42,957 bases of DNA from Euzebya sp. (GTDB lineage: Bacteria > Actinomycetota > Nitriliruptoria > Euzebyales > Euzebyaceae): assembly GCF_964222135.1 (NCBI RefSeq), contig NZ_CAXQBR010000050.1:1-42957 (forward strand), written 5' to 3'. This document shows positions 17,322-26,017 of this stretch, in pieces. The notes below the pieces were generated by a model. The model ran no database searches. It saw only the letters and a list, made by a program, of their open reading frames with translations, and was not told where the DNA came from. Position 1 is the stretch's first letter, and each line of letters begins with the position of its first letter. The translations under genes and the position numbers were made by a program.

Positions 17322-17466
17322 ACCGCCACTGCAGAACCTCACCCTGTCCGGCGATCCTGCTCGCGCTCCTGACCTGGCAGCCACCGGCGTCCCCGACCTG
17401 GCGACCGTCGTCCTGGCCCACGAGCTCGCCGAGGTCCTCGTCATCGCCAACGGGGGCGCGCTGGTC
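17322..17466 (+). pseudogene. C-terminal scrap of a CtpG-like metal ATPase
   Basis: The plus strand reads LQNLTLS, then in another frame AILLALL, then DLATVVLAHELAEVLVIANG. This mirrors the last two helices of the intact ATPase at 13146-15062 (RQNLVLSFVILGVL and LAVLAHELSELVVIVNG). Only about 45 residues remain and they are frameshifted. It is probably the last piece of a second metal-ATPase gene. Confidence 0.6.
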
Positions 17467-18100
17467 GATGCCGCCACGCACCGCTATCCACCGTCCGCCA
17501 GGACCCTGCCACCGCCGAGTCGCCCAAGATGGCCATCGGCCGCGCGGTGCACCCACCGATGTGCGAGACGACCGCCGCCTCCAGCTTGGCTTCGACGGCC
17601 GCGCGCTACCCCCCGTCGCCGTCCTCGCGGGTCACGGCCCGCCCACCTGCAAGTTTGAAGGCGGTCGTACAGCCGGGACGGCGCGCCGGTCCGAGGATTC
17701 CGCACGCCGCTGCGCGGACGGCCAAGGTGGGTGCTGCGCCTGACCCGTACCCGCAGCGAGGAGGGGCACGCTTGGAGGCGCCAGGACTGTGCGATGGCCC
17801 TTCGACGCGATCAGTGTCCTCGGCCTGACGACCGACACGACGTTGCCGTTGCCGGTGGACTGCTTGGAGCAGCTCGTTGGGTGCCGGCGGTGGTGCTGAC
17901 CGATCGGAGGCCGGCGGCGCGCCAGTGCGGGGACGAGGGGCGGGGTCCCCTTACGGTGGACTCCTCTCGCTCATACCGGTGGCGCCGACGTGTCGGCGTC
18001 GCACCCCGCCCGTGCCGGACGTCGCCGTGCTGACGCGCAGGTCGAGATGCTCGTGCGCAACGCGACGACGAGGCCACAGGAGCCAGCCCGAGGACGCAGG
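17467..18100. other. Degenerate stretch without a recognisable gene
   Basis: About 630 bases downstream of the ATPase scrap. Frames are open on both strands, as expected at this GC content, but none shows a family motif. It is probably decayed DNA between two remodelled blocks. Confidence 0.5.
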
Positions 18101-18499
18101 TCAGCTTCCGACCGACATCGTCGTCTCCATGCCCTGCTGGCGGTGACCTGGCAGCGTGCACCACAACGTGAGGGTGTCCTCGCCGGAGGTCTCGACGGTT
18201 ATGGTGGTGATGTCCCCTGGCTGCAGGACCGACGTGCGGACGTCGGTGGTGGCCCCGGCGATCCGCAAGTCGTGGGCGGTCGCGCCTGCGTTGGTGACGT
18301 CGAGCGTTACGGTACCTTCGACAAGCCGGACAGCGGACGTGGCGATGGCGAAGTCGGTCAGGCCTACATCGATGGTGTCGGCGGGGATTCGCTGGGTGGT
18401 CACGCCGCCCCAGGCGGTGACGTCGCCGGTCGGGCCGCAGGCGCTGGCGGCGATGACCGACAGGGCCAAGACCGCGAGTTGTCGGCGGTGGCGGGTCAC
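18101..18499 (-). CDS. Cupredoxin-like blue-copper lipoprotein
   Basis: 132 residues from a GTG that overlaps the upstream (broken ccmI) stop as GTGA. A lipoprotein signal ends at the lipobox IAASAC (C21). The mature part is a plastocyanin-like beta-sandwich with the full type 1 copper set: H76 (TAHDL), C114, H119 (CTLPGH) and M124 (QGM). It should carry electrons or hold copper at the outer face of the membrane. It is grouped with ccm-type genes, which fits a role in a respiratory chain or copper delivery. The partner is unknown. Confidence 0.82.
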   Translation of the reverse strand: MTRHRRQLAVLALSVIAASACGPTGDVTAWGGVTTQRIPADTIDVGLTDFAIATSAVRLVEGTVTLDVTNAGATAHDLRIAGATTDVRTSVLQPGDITTITVETSGEDTLTLWCTLPGHRQQGMETTMSVGS

Positions 18500-19400
18500 C
18501 GTTGCGGGTCCAGCAGCGAGCGGGCCAGCGGGATGCCGGGGTGGCCTGCCGGGGCGGCGTCGAGAAAGCGCTGCAGGGTCTGCGGCGCAACCGGTGAGCC
18601 GTCGGTCGCGAGGGCCAGGCCGAGCAGTAGCAGCCCGTCGGGCTGGTCCGGCTGCTGGGCCAACACGGCTTCGGCGGGGGCACGGGCGCCGTCGAAGTCG
18701 CCGGCCCGCAGCAGGCGCCCGGCGAGCTCCAGTTCGCGCGGGGACGTCCTGGGCGTCCCGTTGGACGGTGGCGCGCAGGGCGTCGAGCTCGGCGGTGGCG
18801 GCGGATCCTACGGCGTCGGCTGCGGGGAGGTTTCCCGTGGGGAGATCACTGGTCCCACGGGGTGCGACGTTCAGGAGCAGCAGGCCGGCCAGGACGAGGA
18901 CGAAGGTGGCGGTCACACCGGCCCACGCCAGCCCCTGGCGGTGGGCGGTCGACCGACCGACGATCGGCCCCGCGGCGGTCGCCGCCTGCGTCGCACGCCG
19001 CCGGGCGGGGGTCGTGGTCGGCGCCTCGCGACGCTGTGCGGCCACCGCGGCGGCGGCCCGTGTCAGGGCGGCTCGGTGCGTCTCGGCGGCCGCGTCCTCG
19101 TCGGCGATCGCGGTGGCGTGCGCGAGCGCCGCTTCGAGCCGCTCCCCGGCGGGTCTGGGGCAGCGCGACCCGTCCCTCAACGTACAAGGCCGCCAGGTTG
19201 GCGGCGTGGTCGACGTCCGCCGCCGACACCGCGGTGGGACGCCGCCCCGTGTGCGCCATGGCGACGCCAGCGCCGCCCAGGACGGCCAGGACCGGCAGAC
19301 CCCAGACGAGCCACCCGAGGCCACTGGCTTCAGGCGACAGCAGGATCCAGTCGCCGTAGCGCTGCACGAAGTAGCCGCGGACACAGAGACGGCCGTCGTG
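18496..19400 (-). pseudogene. Broken ccmH-ccmI-type gene (cytochrome c maturation)
   Basis: The frame starts abruptly with GYFVQRYGDWILLSPEASG and a membrane helix WLVWGLPVLAVLGGAG, which match the C-terminal half of CcmH (intact copy at 25553-26017: MERYGEWVLLDPPVSG). The N-terminal part with the CxxC is gone. A CcmI-like segment with a membrane helix (WAGVTATFVLVLAGLLLLN) follows in a second frame, and a TPR-like end (ELELAGRLLRAGDFDGARAP to ARSLLDPQR) in a third. The stop overlaps the cupredoxin start. Two frameshifts plus the lost N-terminus mark it as dead. It is apparently a second, decayed ccm locus. Confidence 0.75.
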
Positions 19401-19401
19401 A

Positions 19402-19968
19402 TCAACTGCGGGGCGACGCGCGCGATGCCAGCGCGGCCCCGACGATCCACCCGGCCACGAAGGTGACCAGGAGCACCAGCACGCCGGTGAACCAGCTCGG
19501 CTTGTAGACCATGAGTGCAACCAGCCCGATGCCGACCCCTACCAGGGAGTGGACCGGACCCCACAGCGTGGCCGCGGAGGACCGAGCACGCAGCGCCGGC
19601 GGCGCGGTCCCGTCACCGACCGCGTCGGCCTCGTCGGCCAGCCGACGCAACCGCGTCCCGCCGACCATCGGACCGACGGGTGCCAGCACCAGGAGACCCG
19701 CCAGTCCCAGGGTGATGAACGGGTTGGCGAAGCCACCCGCGTCGCCACCCCACACGGCGCCGGCAAGATGCCCCCCCGTCATCAGCGAGACCACGGCGGA
19801 CCCGACGATCAGCACCCCGGCGCTGCGCGTGAACCGTGCCCACATCGCGATGTCCCGACCGGTGTCCGCTGCGCGTACCCGCACGCCGGCGAGGACCTGG
19901 ACGATCCCACCACCGACGATCCCGATGGCGGCCAGAACGTGCAGGAACAACGATGATGCGTCAACCAC
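19402..19968 (-). CDS. Four-helix integral membrane protein, function unknown
   Basis: 188 residues from a GTG at 19968, with AGGAGG just upstream. Helices are predicted at about 6-28, 45-67, 78-100 (NPFITLGLAGLLVLAPVG) and two near the C-terminus (LVGVGIGLVALMVY, GVLVLLVTFVAGWIVG). It resembles DUF2269-like or CopD-like small membrane proteins, but I see no decisive motif. It lies between ccdA and the broken ccmH-ccmI on the same strand, suggesting a role near heme or copper proteins of the membrane. Confidence 0.65.
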   Translation of the reverse strand: MVDASSLFLHVLAAIGIVGGGIVQVLAGVRVRAADTGRDIAMWARFTRSAGVLIVGSAVVSLMTGGHLAGAVWGGDAGGFANPFITLGLAGLLVLAPVGPMVGGTRLRRLADEADAVGDGTAPPALRARSSAATLWGPVHSLVGVGIGLVALMVYKPSWFTGVLVLLVTFVAGWIVGAALASRASPRS

Positions 19969-20023
19969 TGGTACCTCCTGATCGGCGAACTCGCCTGCCG
20001 TGACGAACTCCGGCGCCTGTCGG

Positions 20024-20746
20024 TCACAACGGCGGCCACCCCAATTGTGCGTACCAGACGAGCATTCGGCTCATCAGCACCGTCCACCCGCCTGTGGCGA
20101 TGGCGATGCCCATCGCGACGAGCAGCACGCCGCCGGCGACCTCGATGTGCCTGCCGTGGCGTCGCAACCAACCCAGGCGCATGCGGCCGCGTGTCACCGA
20201 TCTGGCGAGGAGCAGGAACGGGAGGCCCAGGCCCGCGGCGTAGAGCGCGAGCAGCAGCGCACCCCTGCTCACGGTCGCCTGCGTCGCTGCAGTGGCGAGG
20301 ATGCCTGCCAGCACCGGTCCCACACATGGTGTCCACCCCAGCGCGAAGGCCGCGCCGAGCGGCAATGCGCCGGAAGGCCCGCGCCGGATCGTGTCCAGGC
20401 GCCACCGCACCTCCCTGTCCAACACAGGAATGCGGATGACCCCGAGCATGAGGAACCCCATCCCGATGATCACCGCCCCGGCCACCCGGTCCACGATGTC
20501 GGCGTTGAACGCGAGAATGCGTCCCAACGAGAACGCGGCCACCCCCATCACCGTGAACGTCGTCCCGAAGCCGACCACGAAGAGCGACGCGCCGAGCCAC
20601 ACACCTCGCCGCTTGTGCGTCGCCGACTCCTCCAGGCCGGACACGAATGCGACGTACCCGGGCACCAGGGGCAGGGCACACGGTGAGGTGAAGGAGATCA
20701 CGCCGGCGACGAAGGCCAGCGCACCCGTCGTGACGAGTTCCGTCAT
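20024..20746 (-). CDS. ccdA: CcdA-type thiol transporter
   Basis: 240 residues from the ATG at 20746 (the frame is open to 20869, but the extra residues look unlike a membrane protein start). Six helices carry the two conserved cysteines, C23 in SFTSPCALPLVPGY and C141 in FALGWTPCVGP. CcdA moves electrons from cytoplasmic thioredoxin across the membrane to thioredoxin-fold proteins such as CcmG, keeping apocytochrome CxxCH thiols reduced. It diverges from the ccm operon and completes its reductant supply. A second, truncated ccdA lies at 42381-42866. Confidence 0.9.
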   Translation of the reverse strand: MTELVTTGALAFVAGVISFTSPCALPLVPGYVAFVSGLEESATHKRRGVWLGASLFVVGFGTTFTVMGVAAFSLGRILAFNADIVDRVAGAVIIGMGFLMLGVIRIPVLDREVRWRLDTIRRGPSGALPLGAAFALGWTPCVGPVLAGILATAATQATVSRGALLLALYAAGLGLPFLLLARSVTRGRMRLGWLRRHGRHIEVAGGVLLVAMGIAIATGGWTVLMSRMLVWYAQLGWPPL

Positions 20747-20856
20747 CGGCCGCGCCCGCTCCTGTGCAGGCCGATCGGTGCAGGAGGTGCGCTGCACGAG
20801 TTCGACGTCCTGGGCCGGCCCCATGGAGTGCGACATGGCGGAGGCATGACACGACG

Positions 20857-20880
20857 CTACTATGCGCACGACGTACTACG
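20857..20880. promoter_or_regulatory. Weak CTACTA-type motif between ccdA and ccmA
   Basis: CTACTAT and GTACTACG flank a 9-base spacer in the 164-base divergent gap between ccdA and ccmA. It recalls, but does not match, the CTACGA inverted repeats at 39.9, 41.36 and 41.52 kb. The halves are not true reverse complements, so this may be chance. Confidence 0.25.
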
Positions 20881-20910
20881 CCCTTGAAGTAGGACAATCC
20901 TCGCCACCCG

Positions 20911-21600
20911 ATGCCCACGTCTCGACCGAGTGTGATGGCGTCCCCCGCCGTGTCGTGCCGGGAGCTTCCCGTCGTGGATCTCCGCGGTGTGGACGTCCAC
21001 CTCGGTGGACAGCCGGTCTTGCGTGGCCTCGACCTCCAGCTGAGGTCCGGTGAGAGCCTCGGGATCAGCGGCCCCACCGGCAGTGGCAAGACCACCCTGC
21101 TCCGGTTGCTCGCAACGCTCCTCGTCCCCACACGCGGCGAGGCTTCCCTCTTCGGGCATCGCCTCGGTCGTGGCATCGCGACCGTCCGGCCGAGGATTGC
21201 GCTCGTGGGCCACGAGGCCGCCTTGCACCCCGACTTGACGTTGGCCGAGAACATGGCCCTGGTCGCCCAGCTGCGCGGCGTCGAGCAGTGCACCGCACTC
21301 GAGGTTCTCGACGAAGTCGGTCTCGGTGCCGCCGCAGCGCGCCGGTCCGTGACCTGCTCCGCGGGGATGATCCGCCGGGCGGAGCTCGCCCGGGTGCGCC
21401 TGACACGTCCGAGCTTGCTCCTGCTCGACGAGCCGCACGCCTCCCTCGACGAGAGCGCACGACGGCTGGTCGACGATGTGATCAGAGAGGTCATCGATGA
21501 CCGTGGAACGGTGGTGATGGTCAGTCATGAGACCGACCGACTCGAGACGGTGATCCACAGGGCACATCTGAGCCATGGCCGGTTGCAGGCGCTGGGATGA
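20911..21600 (+). CDS. ccmA: Heme-exporter ATP-binding subunit CcmA
   Basis: 229 residues; an internal ATG at 20935 is an alternative start, and neither start has a clear ribosome site. An ABC ATPase with Walker A GPTGSGKTTLLR, a degenerate signature CSAGMIRRAELARV (ABC consensus LSGGQ) and Walker B LLLLDEPHASLD with the catalytic Glu, then the switch His in MVSHETD. With CcmB it powers release of holo-CcmE from CcmC/D in cytochrome c maturation System I. It is the first gene of the overlapping ccm operon, and its stop overlaps ccmB by 4 bases. Confidence 0.9.
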   Translation: MPTSRPSVMASPAVSCRELPVVDLRGVDVHLGGQPVLRGLDLQLRSGESLGISGPTGSGKTTLLRLLATLLVPTRGEASLFGHRLGRGIATVRPRIALVGHEAALHPDLTLAENMALVAQLRGVEQCTALEVLDEVGLGAAAARRSVTCSAGMIRRAELARVRLTRPSLLLLDEPHASLDESARRLVDDVIREVIDDRGTVVMVSHETDRLETVIHRAHLSHGRLQALG

Positions 21601-22295
21601 GCGACGCGTTCTCGGTCACCGCTGGCCGTTCGCGACTCGGACGCGTCGGCGTGCTGGTGCGCGCGGAGGTCAAGGCGGAGCGCCGCGCAGGCCAGGCGGT
21701 GTGGATGACCGTGCCGTTCGCAGCAGCGAGCATGATCGTCGTGGCGATGGCCGTCGGAGCCGACACACCCCTCCTGCGACGGATCGGCCCCGGTGTCTAC
21801 TGGGCGGTCGTGATGATCCTCGGGGCCATGGTGACCGCACGGACATCGATCGCCGCACACCCCGCCCACCGCGACCTGCTGCGCCTCCTCGGGATCGATG
21901 CGCTGACCGGATACCTGGCTCGGACTGCCACCACGGGGCTCATGCTCACCGTCCTGCAGGTCATCATGGCACCGATCGCCGTCGTCCTGTACGACATCGA
22001 CCTCATCGCCGTCCCCGAAACGGTGCTCGTGGGGGCGGTGGGTGCGGTGGGATTGGCCGCGCTCGGCACGCTCGCATCCGACCTGGCGGACCACCACCGA
22101 GTCGGATCGACCTTCGTGCCCCTCGTCACCACCCCACTGGCCGTCCCACTTGTCCTTGCCGCTGTCCAGATGCGAGAGGCCGCCACCTACGGCGGCTCGA
22201 CCGCCCCCTGGCTCTTCCTTGCCACGGCGATGGCCAGCCTGAGCCTGCTCTGCGGCTCCGTCGCCGCGGGCCTCCTCGAGGAGAGCTCTGAGTGA
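21597..22295 (+). CDS. ccmB: Heme-exporter membrane subunit CcmB
   Basis: 232 residues with about six hydrophobic helices (TVPFAAASMIVVAMAVG, VYWAVVMILGAMV, TTGLMLTVLQVIMAPIAVVL and others) and a basic N-terminal region LVRAEVKAERR like the CcmB RDL..E start. It partners CcmA as the permease of the CcmABCD complex. It overlaps ccmA and ccmC by 4 bases each. Motifs are weak, so position in the operon carries much of the call. Confidence 0.85.
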   Translation: MSDAFSVTAGRSRLGRVGVLVRAEVKAERRAGQAVWMTVPFAAASMIVVAMAVGADTPLLRRIGPGVYWAVVMILGAMVTARTSIAAHPAHRDLLRLLGIDALTGYLARTATTGLMLTVLQVIMAPIAVVLYDIDLIAVPETVLVGAVGAVGLAALGTLASDLADHHRVGSTFVPLVTTPLAVPLVLAAVQMREAATYGGSTAPWLFLATAMASLSLLCGSVAAGLLEESSE

Positions 22296-23074
22296 TCGCC
22301 CGACCGACCGCAGAACCGACCCTCGAGCGCTACGCGCAGCGGACGACGATCTGGAGCTGCCTGGCCGCCGGCTCGGTCCTCGCGGCCCTGGTCCTGGCGT
22401 TCACCGCGCCACCGGACCGGCTCCAAGGCGATCTTCAGAGGTTGTTGTACGTCCACGTCCCTGCCGCCTGGTTGGCCTACCTGGCGTTCGCCGTCACCCT
22501 CGTCGGCAGCGTGGCGTGGCTCCGCACCAGACATGACCGGTGGGACCGCCTTGCGGCGTCCTCAGCCGAGGTGGGCACCCTCTTCACAGGGCTGGCGCTC
22601 GTCCTGGGATCGATTTGGGGCAAACCGGTATGGGGGGTGTGGTGGACGTGGGACCCACGGCTGGTGACGACCGCGCTGCTGCTCTTGGTCTACCTCGGCT
22701 ACCTCGGGCTACGGCGGGGCACCCCACACCCGACCAGCCGGGCCAAGCGATCAGCCATCCTCGGGATCGTCGCGTTCGTGCAAGTCCCCATCGTCCACCT
22801 CTCGGTGGTGTGGTGGCGGACCCTCCACCAGCCAGCCACCGTTCTGAGGCCGTCCGCCGCCAGCATGGCCCCCACGATGTTGGCCGCACTCTTCGCAAGC
22901 CTGGCCGCCTTCACCTTGCTCTACATCGTCTTGGTGCGCACGCGGATACACCTCGCCGTCCTCGAAGGCGACGCCGATCGGCCCTTCGTCGCCGACGACG
23001 CCCCAGTCGCCGGAGATGCGGTTCTGCCCGTGGCGGGGACGACCGGGGGCATGGGGAGGGCCACGGGTGCCTGA
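22292..23074 (+). CDS. ccmC: Heme-handling membrane protein CcmC
   Basis: 260 residues starting at a GTG that overlaps the ccmB stop. It has six membrane helices and the tryptophan-rich heme-binding motif GVWWTWDPRL (about 115-124), flanked by two histidines on the outer side (YVHVPAAW near 55 and PIVHLSVVWW near 168). CcmC presents heme to CcmE in the periplasm-equivalent space. The C-terminal tail (about 225-260) is longer than usual and polar. Confidence 0.92.
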   Translation: MIARPTAEPTLERYAQRTTIWSCLAAGSVLAALVLAFTAPPDRLQGDLQRLLYVHVPAAWLAYLAFAVTLVGSVAWLRTRHDRWDRLAASSAEVGTLFTGLALVLGSIWGKPVWGVWWTWDPRLVTTALLLLVYLGYLGLRRGTPHPTSRAKRSAILGIVAFVQVPIVHLSVVWWRTLHQPATVLRPSAASMAPTMLAALFASLAAFTLLYIVLVRTRIHLAVLEGDADRPFVADDAPVAGDAVLPVAGTTGGMGRATGA

Positions 23075-23189
23075 CCTCGGTTGGATCGCGCTGGGCTACG
23101 GCGTCACCGTCGTAGGCATCGGCGGGTACCTGTGGAGTCTTCGTCGACGGATCTCCCGTGCCAAGGACACCACGGGAGCCGACCGATGA
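23067..23189 (+). CDS. ccmD: Small membrane protein CcmD
   Basis: A 40-residue GTG-started frame that overlaps the ccmC stop by 8 bases and the ccmE start by 4. It has one membrane helix (IALGYGVTVVGIGGYLWSL) followed by a basic stretch LRRRISRAK, exactly the CcmD layout. CcmD helps release holo-CcmE from CcmC. Size, topology and place between ccmC and ccmE all agree. Confidence 0.85.
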   Translation: MPDLGWIALGYGVTVVGIGGYLWSLRRRISRAKDTTGADR

Positions 23190-23593
23190 GCGGTCGATGG
23201 GTCATCTTCCCGCTGAGCGGGATCGTCATCGTGCTCCTCGGCGCGCTCGTGTTCGGCGGGCTCGGGGAGAGCCTGACCTACTACTTGACGCCTTCGGAAG
23301 CGGTCGCTCAGCGTGCGGAGTTCGATGACGGCCGTCGGTTCCGGTTGGCCGGCATCGTGGCGCCCGGTTCCGTCTCGCCGGCGGGCGATTCGGTCCGCTT
23401 CACCGTCGCTGATGCCGAGACGGAGATCACCGTGGTGCACGGCGGGGCGCCGCCGCAGCTGTTCCGGGAGGGGATCGAGGTGGTCGTCGAAGGTGCGTGG
23501 ACCGGCGAGACGTTCACCTCGGACACCATGCTGATCAAACACGACGAGGAGTACTACCCACCGACCCAGCCGGGGGCCGAGGGACTCCCATGA
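23186..23593 (+). CDS. ccmE: Heme chaperone CcmE
   Basis: 135 residues from the ATG at 23186 that overlaps the ccmD stop. An N-terminal membrane anchor (about 7-27) is followed by an OB-fold with RRFRLAGIVAPGSV, VRFTVADAETEITV and LFREGIEVVVEG, and the heme-attachment segment LIKHDEEYYPP. H119 with Y123 forms the HxxxY type that binds heme covalently; some Gram-positive and archaeal CcmE proteins have Cys here instead of His. It carries heme from CcmC to CcmF/H. Confidence 0.93.
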   Translation: MSGRWVIFPLSGIVIVLLGALVFGGLGESLTYYLTPSEAVAQRAEFDDGRRFRLAGIVAPGSVSPAGDSVRFTVADAETEITVVHGGAPPQLFREGIEVVVEGAWTGETFTSDTMLIKHDEEYYPPTQPGAEGLP

Positions 23594-25560
23594 TCGGCCT
23601 CGTGGGCACGGCGGCAGTCGGCGTCGGCGCCGTTGCAGCAGCAACACTCGTGGTTCTCGGCGCCATGGCTGCCCGGGGATCTGCCATCGGCGTGCGCGTT
23701 CGAGTGGTGGCCGGCGTCCTGTTGTTGGCGGCCGTCTGTGCGATGGGTGCCCTCGAGGTGGCGTTGGTGACCGACGACTTCTCCGTGGCCTACGTCGCGG
23801 AGAACCACGCACGGTCCACGCCGCTGCTGTTCAGCATCGCCACGGCCTGGGCCGCCCTGGAGGGCAGCATCGTCCTGTGGTGTCTGGTGTTGGCCGCGTT
23901 CACGTTCCTGTTCGTCCGACGGCTTGACGAGTCCGACCGGTTGGGGATGGCAGCGACCGCGGTGATCGGCGTGGTCGCCCTCTTCTTCTTCGGCCTGGTG
24001 CTCACGGTAGCCAACCCCTTCGGCACCCTCGCGAACCCGCCTGCGGATGGTCCCGGCCCCAACCCGTTGTTGCTCGACCACCTGCTCATGGCGGTGCACC
24101 CGCCGCTGCTCTACCTGGGCTACGTCGGCTTCACCATCCCGTTCGGGCTCGGGGTAGGGGCCCTCATGGTCGGCGACCCCGGACCCGGGTGGCTGCACCG
24201 CACTCGACGGTGGTCCTTGGTCGCATGGACCTTCCTGACCGCCGGCATCGCCGTGGGTGCGCTGTGGTCCTACGAGGTGCTCGGATGGGGCGGCTACTGG
24301 GCGTGGGACCCGGTCGAGAACGCCTCGCTGCTGCCGTGGTTGGTCGGCACGGCGTTCGTGCACTCCAGCCTCGCACAGGTGCGACGAGGGGCGCTGAGCG
24401 CATGGAACCTGCTGCTCGTGATCGCCACGTTCAGCCTGACCATCCTGGGCACCTTCCTCACCCGCTCCGGAGTCGTCGCCTCCGTCCACAGCTTCACCCA
24501 GTCCGCGGTGGGCCCTGTCCTCCTCGGCTTCTTCGTGTTCGTGGTGATCGGCGCCTTGGGTGTGTTCGCCACGCGGGTCCACCTCATCGCCTCCCCTCCA
24601 CGGATCGAACGGATCATGAGCCGTGAGGGGGCGTTCCTGGTCAACAACCTCCTCCTGTCCGTCCTGACCGTCGTGGTGCTGCTCGGCACCACCTATCCCC
24701 TGATCCTGGAGGCAGCGACGGGCGCACAGGTGTCGGTCGGACGGCCGTTCTTCGACCGGTTCGCCGGGCCGATCGGGCTGGCGCTTCTTGTCGTGATGGC
24801 GGTCGGTTCGGTCCTCCCCTACCGCGCAGTGCGACCAGGCGTGGTGTGGGATCGCCTGCAGTGGCCCTGCGTCACCGCGTTGACGGTCGGGGTCGTCGTC
24901 GTCATCGCCGGCCCCAGAAACCCGTGGGTGGTCCTCACCGTGGTCCTCGCGACGCTGGTCCCCGCGATCACCGTGGCCGAGGCCCGCCGCCAGACCGCCG
25001 CCCGGTCGGGACGACGGTCGCAGGCGTTGTGGGGTCTCGCGATGCGTAACCGGAGCTACTGGGGCGGCCAGATCAGCCACATCGGCTTCGCGCTGTTCGT
25101 CCTCGGCGTCGTGCTCAGCGCCAACCTGGGCACGCAGACTGCGGTCACCCTCCCCCGCGGAGAACCGGTCGCTGCGCTGGGCACCACCTTCCGCTTCGAC
25201 GGGATCGTCGAACATGATGAAGCCAACCGGACAGTCCGGGTGGCTGAGATCGCCCTCCTCGACGGACGCCGGACCGTCGCGGAGATGCGCCCCCGCATCG
25301 CCACGTACCCCGCCCGGGGGCAGAGCGTCGCGGGCCCTGCCGTGCGGATGACGCTGCGGGACGACCTGTACCTCGCTCTTCGGGGCATGACCTCGGACGA
25401 GGTCGCCCTCGACGTCTACCGGCATCCGTTCATGTGGGTGCTGTGGCTCGGTGGGGGCATCACCGTCCTCGGAGGTGTGTGGGCGCTCCAGGGCAGAGCC
25501 GCGAGGCGCCGAGGGTCACCGATCAGGCAACATCCCGCGACGGTGATGCAGGATGCGTAA
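23590..25560 (+). CDS. ccmF: Cytochrome c heme lyase subunit CcmF
   Basis: 656 residues from the ATG at 23590, which overlaps the ccmE stop. It is a large polytopic protein with the WWD-type motif GWGGYWAWDPVENASLLPWL (about 232-251), the upstream histidine region LMAVHPPLLYLGYVGF and the later FLTRSGVVASVHSF. The C-terminal soluble loop ends with LDVYRHPFMWVLWLGGG. CcmF takes heme from CcmE and joins it to CxxCH cysteines of apocytochrome c, with CcmH/CcmI. The length is normal. Confidence 0.95.
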   Translation: MIGLVGTAAVGVGAVAAATLVVLGAMAARGSAIGVRVRVVAGVLLLAAVCAMGALEVALVTDDFSVAYVAENHARSTPLLFSIATAWAALEGSIVLWCLVLAAFTFLFVRRLDESDRLGMAATAVIGVVALFFFGLVLTVANPFGTLANPPADGPGPNPLLLDHLLMAVHPPLLYLGYVGFTIPFGLGVGALMVGDPGPGWLHRTRRWSLVAWTFLTAGIAVGALWSYEVLGWGGYWAWDPVENASLLPWLVGTAFVHSSLAQVRRGALSAWNLLLVIATFSLTILGTFLTRSGVVASVHSFTQSAVGPVLLGFFVFVVIGALGVFATRVHLIASPPRIERIMSREGAFLVNNLLLSVLTVVVLLGTTYPLILEAATGAQVSVGRPFFDRFAGPIGLALLVVMAVGSVLPYRAVRPGVVWDRLQWPCVTALTVGVVVVIAGPRNPWVVLTVVLATLVPAITVAEARRQTAARSGRRSQALWGLAMRNRSYWGGQISHIGFALFVLGVVLSANLGTQTAVTLPRGEPVAALGTTFRFDGIVEHDEANRTVRVAEIALLDGRRTVAEMRPRIATYPARGQSVAGPAVRMTLRDDLYLALRGMTSDEVALDVYRHPFMWVLWLGGGITVLGGVWALQGRAARRRGSPIRQHPATVMQDA

Positions 25561-26017
25561 CTCCACGTCGAGGAGGTACGCAACCGCGCTGACCGCCGTG
25601 TTGCTCACCGGGATCATCGTCACCGGTCTCCTTCGCGGTTCTGCGGAGTCCCGCGATCGGGCATGGGACCTGGCTGGGCAACTCCGGTGCCCGGTGTGCC
25701 AGGCAGAGTCGGTCGCCGCCTCCTCCTCCGACACCGCCATCGCCATCCGCGACCAGATCGACCAGTTCATAGCCGAGGGACGCAGCGACACCGAGATCTT
25801 CGACCACTACATGGAACGCTACGGAGAGTGGGTGCTGCTGGACCCGCCGGTCTCCGGAAACACCCTCGTGCTGTGGCTCGCCCCCATGGTGTTCCTCCTG
25901 CTGGGTGCCGGGCTGGTCGTCGTCCAGCGGCAGCGGCGCAGTCGAGGTTCGCGAGCGCCCTCGGTGATGACCGCCCCGACGGCGGATGCAGACCATGGCG
26001 GCGAGGAACGCTCGTGA
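25553..26017 (+). CDS. ccmH: Apocytochrome thiol-handling protein CcmH/CycL
   Basis: 154 residues. Signal/anchor helix at 10-27, then the three-helix redox domain with the LRCPVCQ motif (C46, C49) and the conserved FDHYMERYGEWVLLDPP, then a C-terminal membrane helix (LVLWLAPMVFLLLGAGLVV). It reduces or holds the cytochrome CxxCH thiols for CcmF. It overlaps ccmF by 8 bases and the next gene by 4. A damaged second copy of its C-terminal half is at about 19.3-19.4 kb. Confidence 0.93.
   Translation: MRNSTSRRYATALTAVLLTGIIVTGLLRGSAESRDRAWDLAGQLRCPVCQAESVAASSSDTAIAIRDQIDQFIAEGRSDTEIFDHYMERYGEWVLLDPPVSGNTLVLWLAPMVFLLLGAGLVVVQRQRRSRGSRAPSVMTAPTADADHGGEERS

Noticed and set aside
17990-19507. 505-residue plus-strand open frame
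   Set aside because: It is low-complexity Gly/Arg/Ala opposite the cupredoxin and ccmH-ccmI remnants, with no motif.
23554-25425. 623-residue minus-strand open frame opposite ccmF
   Set aside because: It is the antisense shadow of ccmF at high GC; it is His/Asp/Arg-rich with no domain, while the plus strand has clear CcmF motifs.
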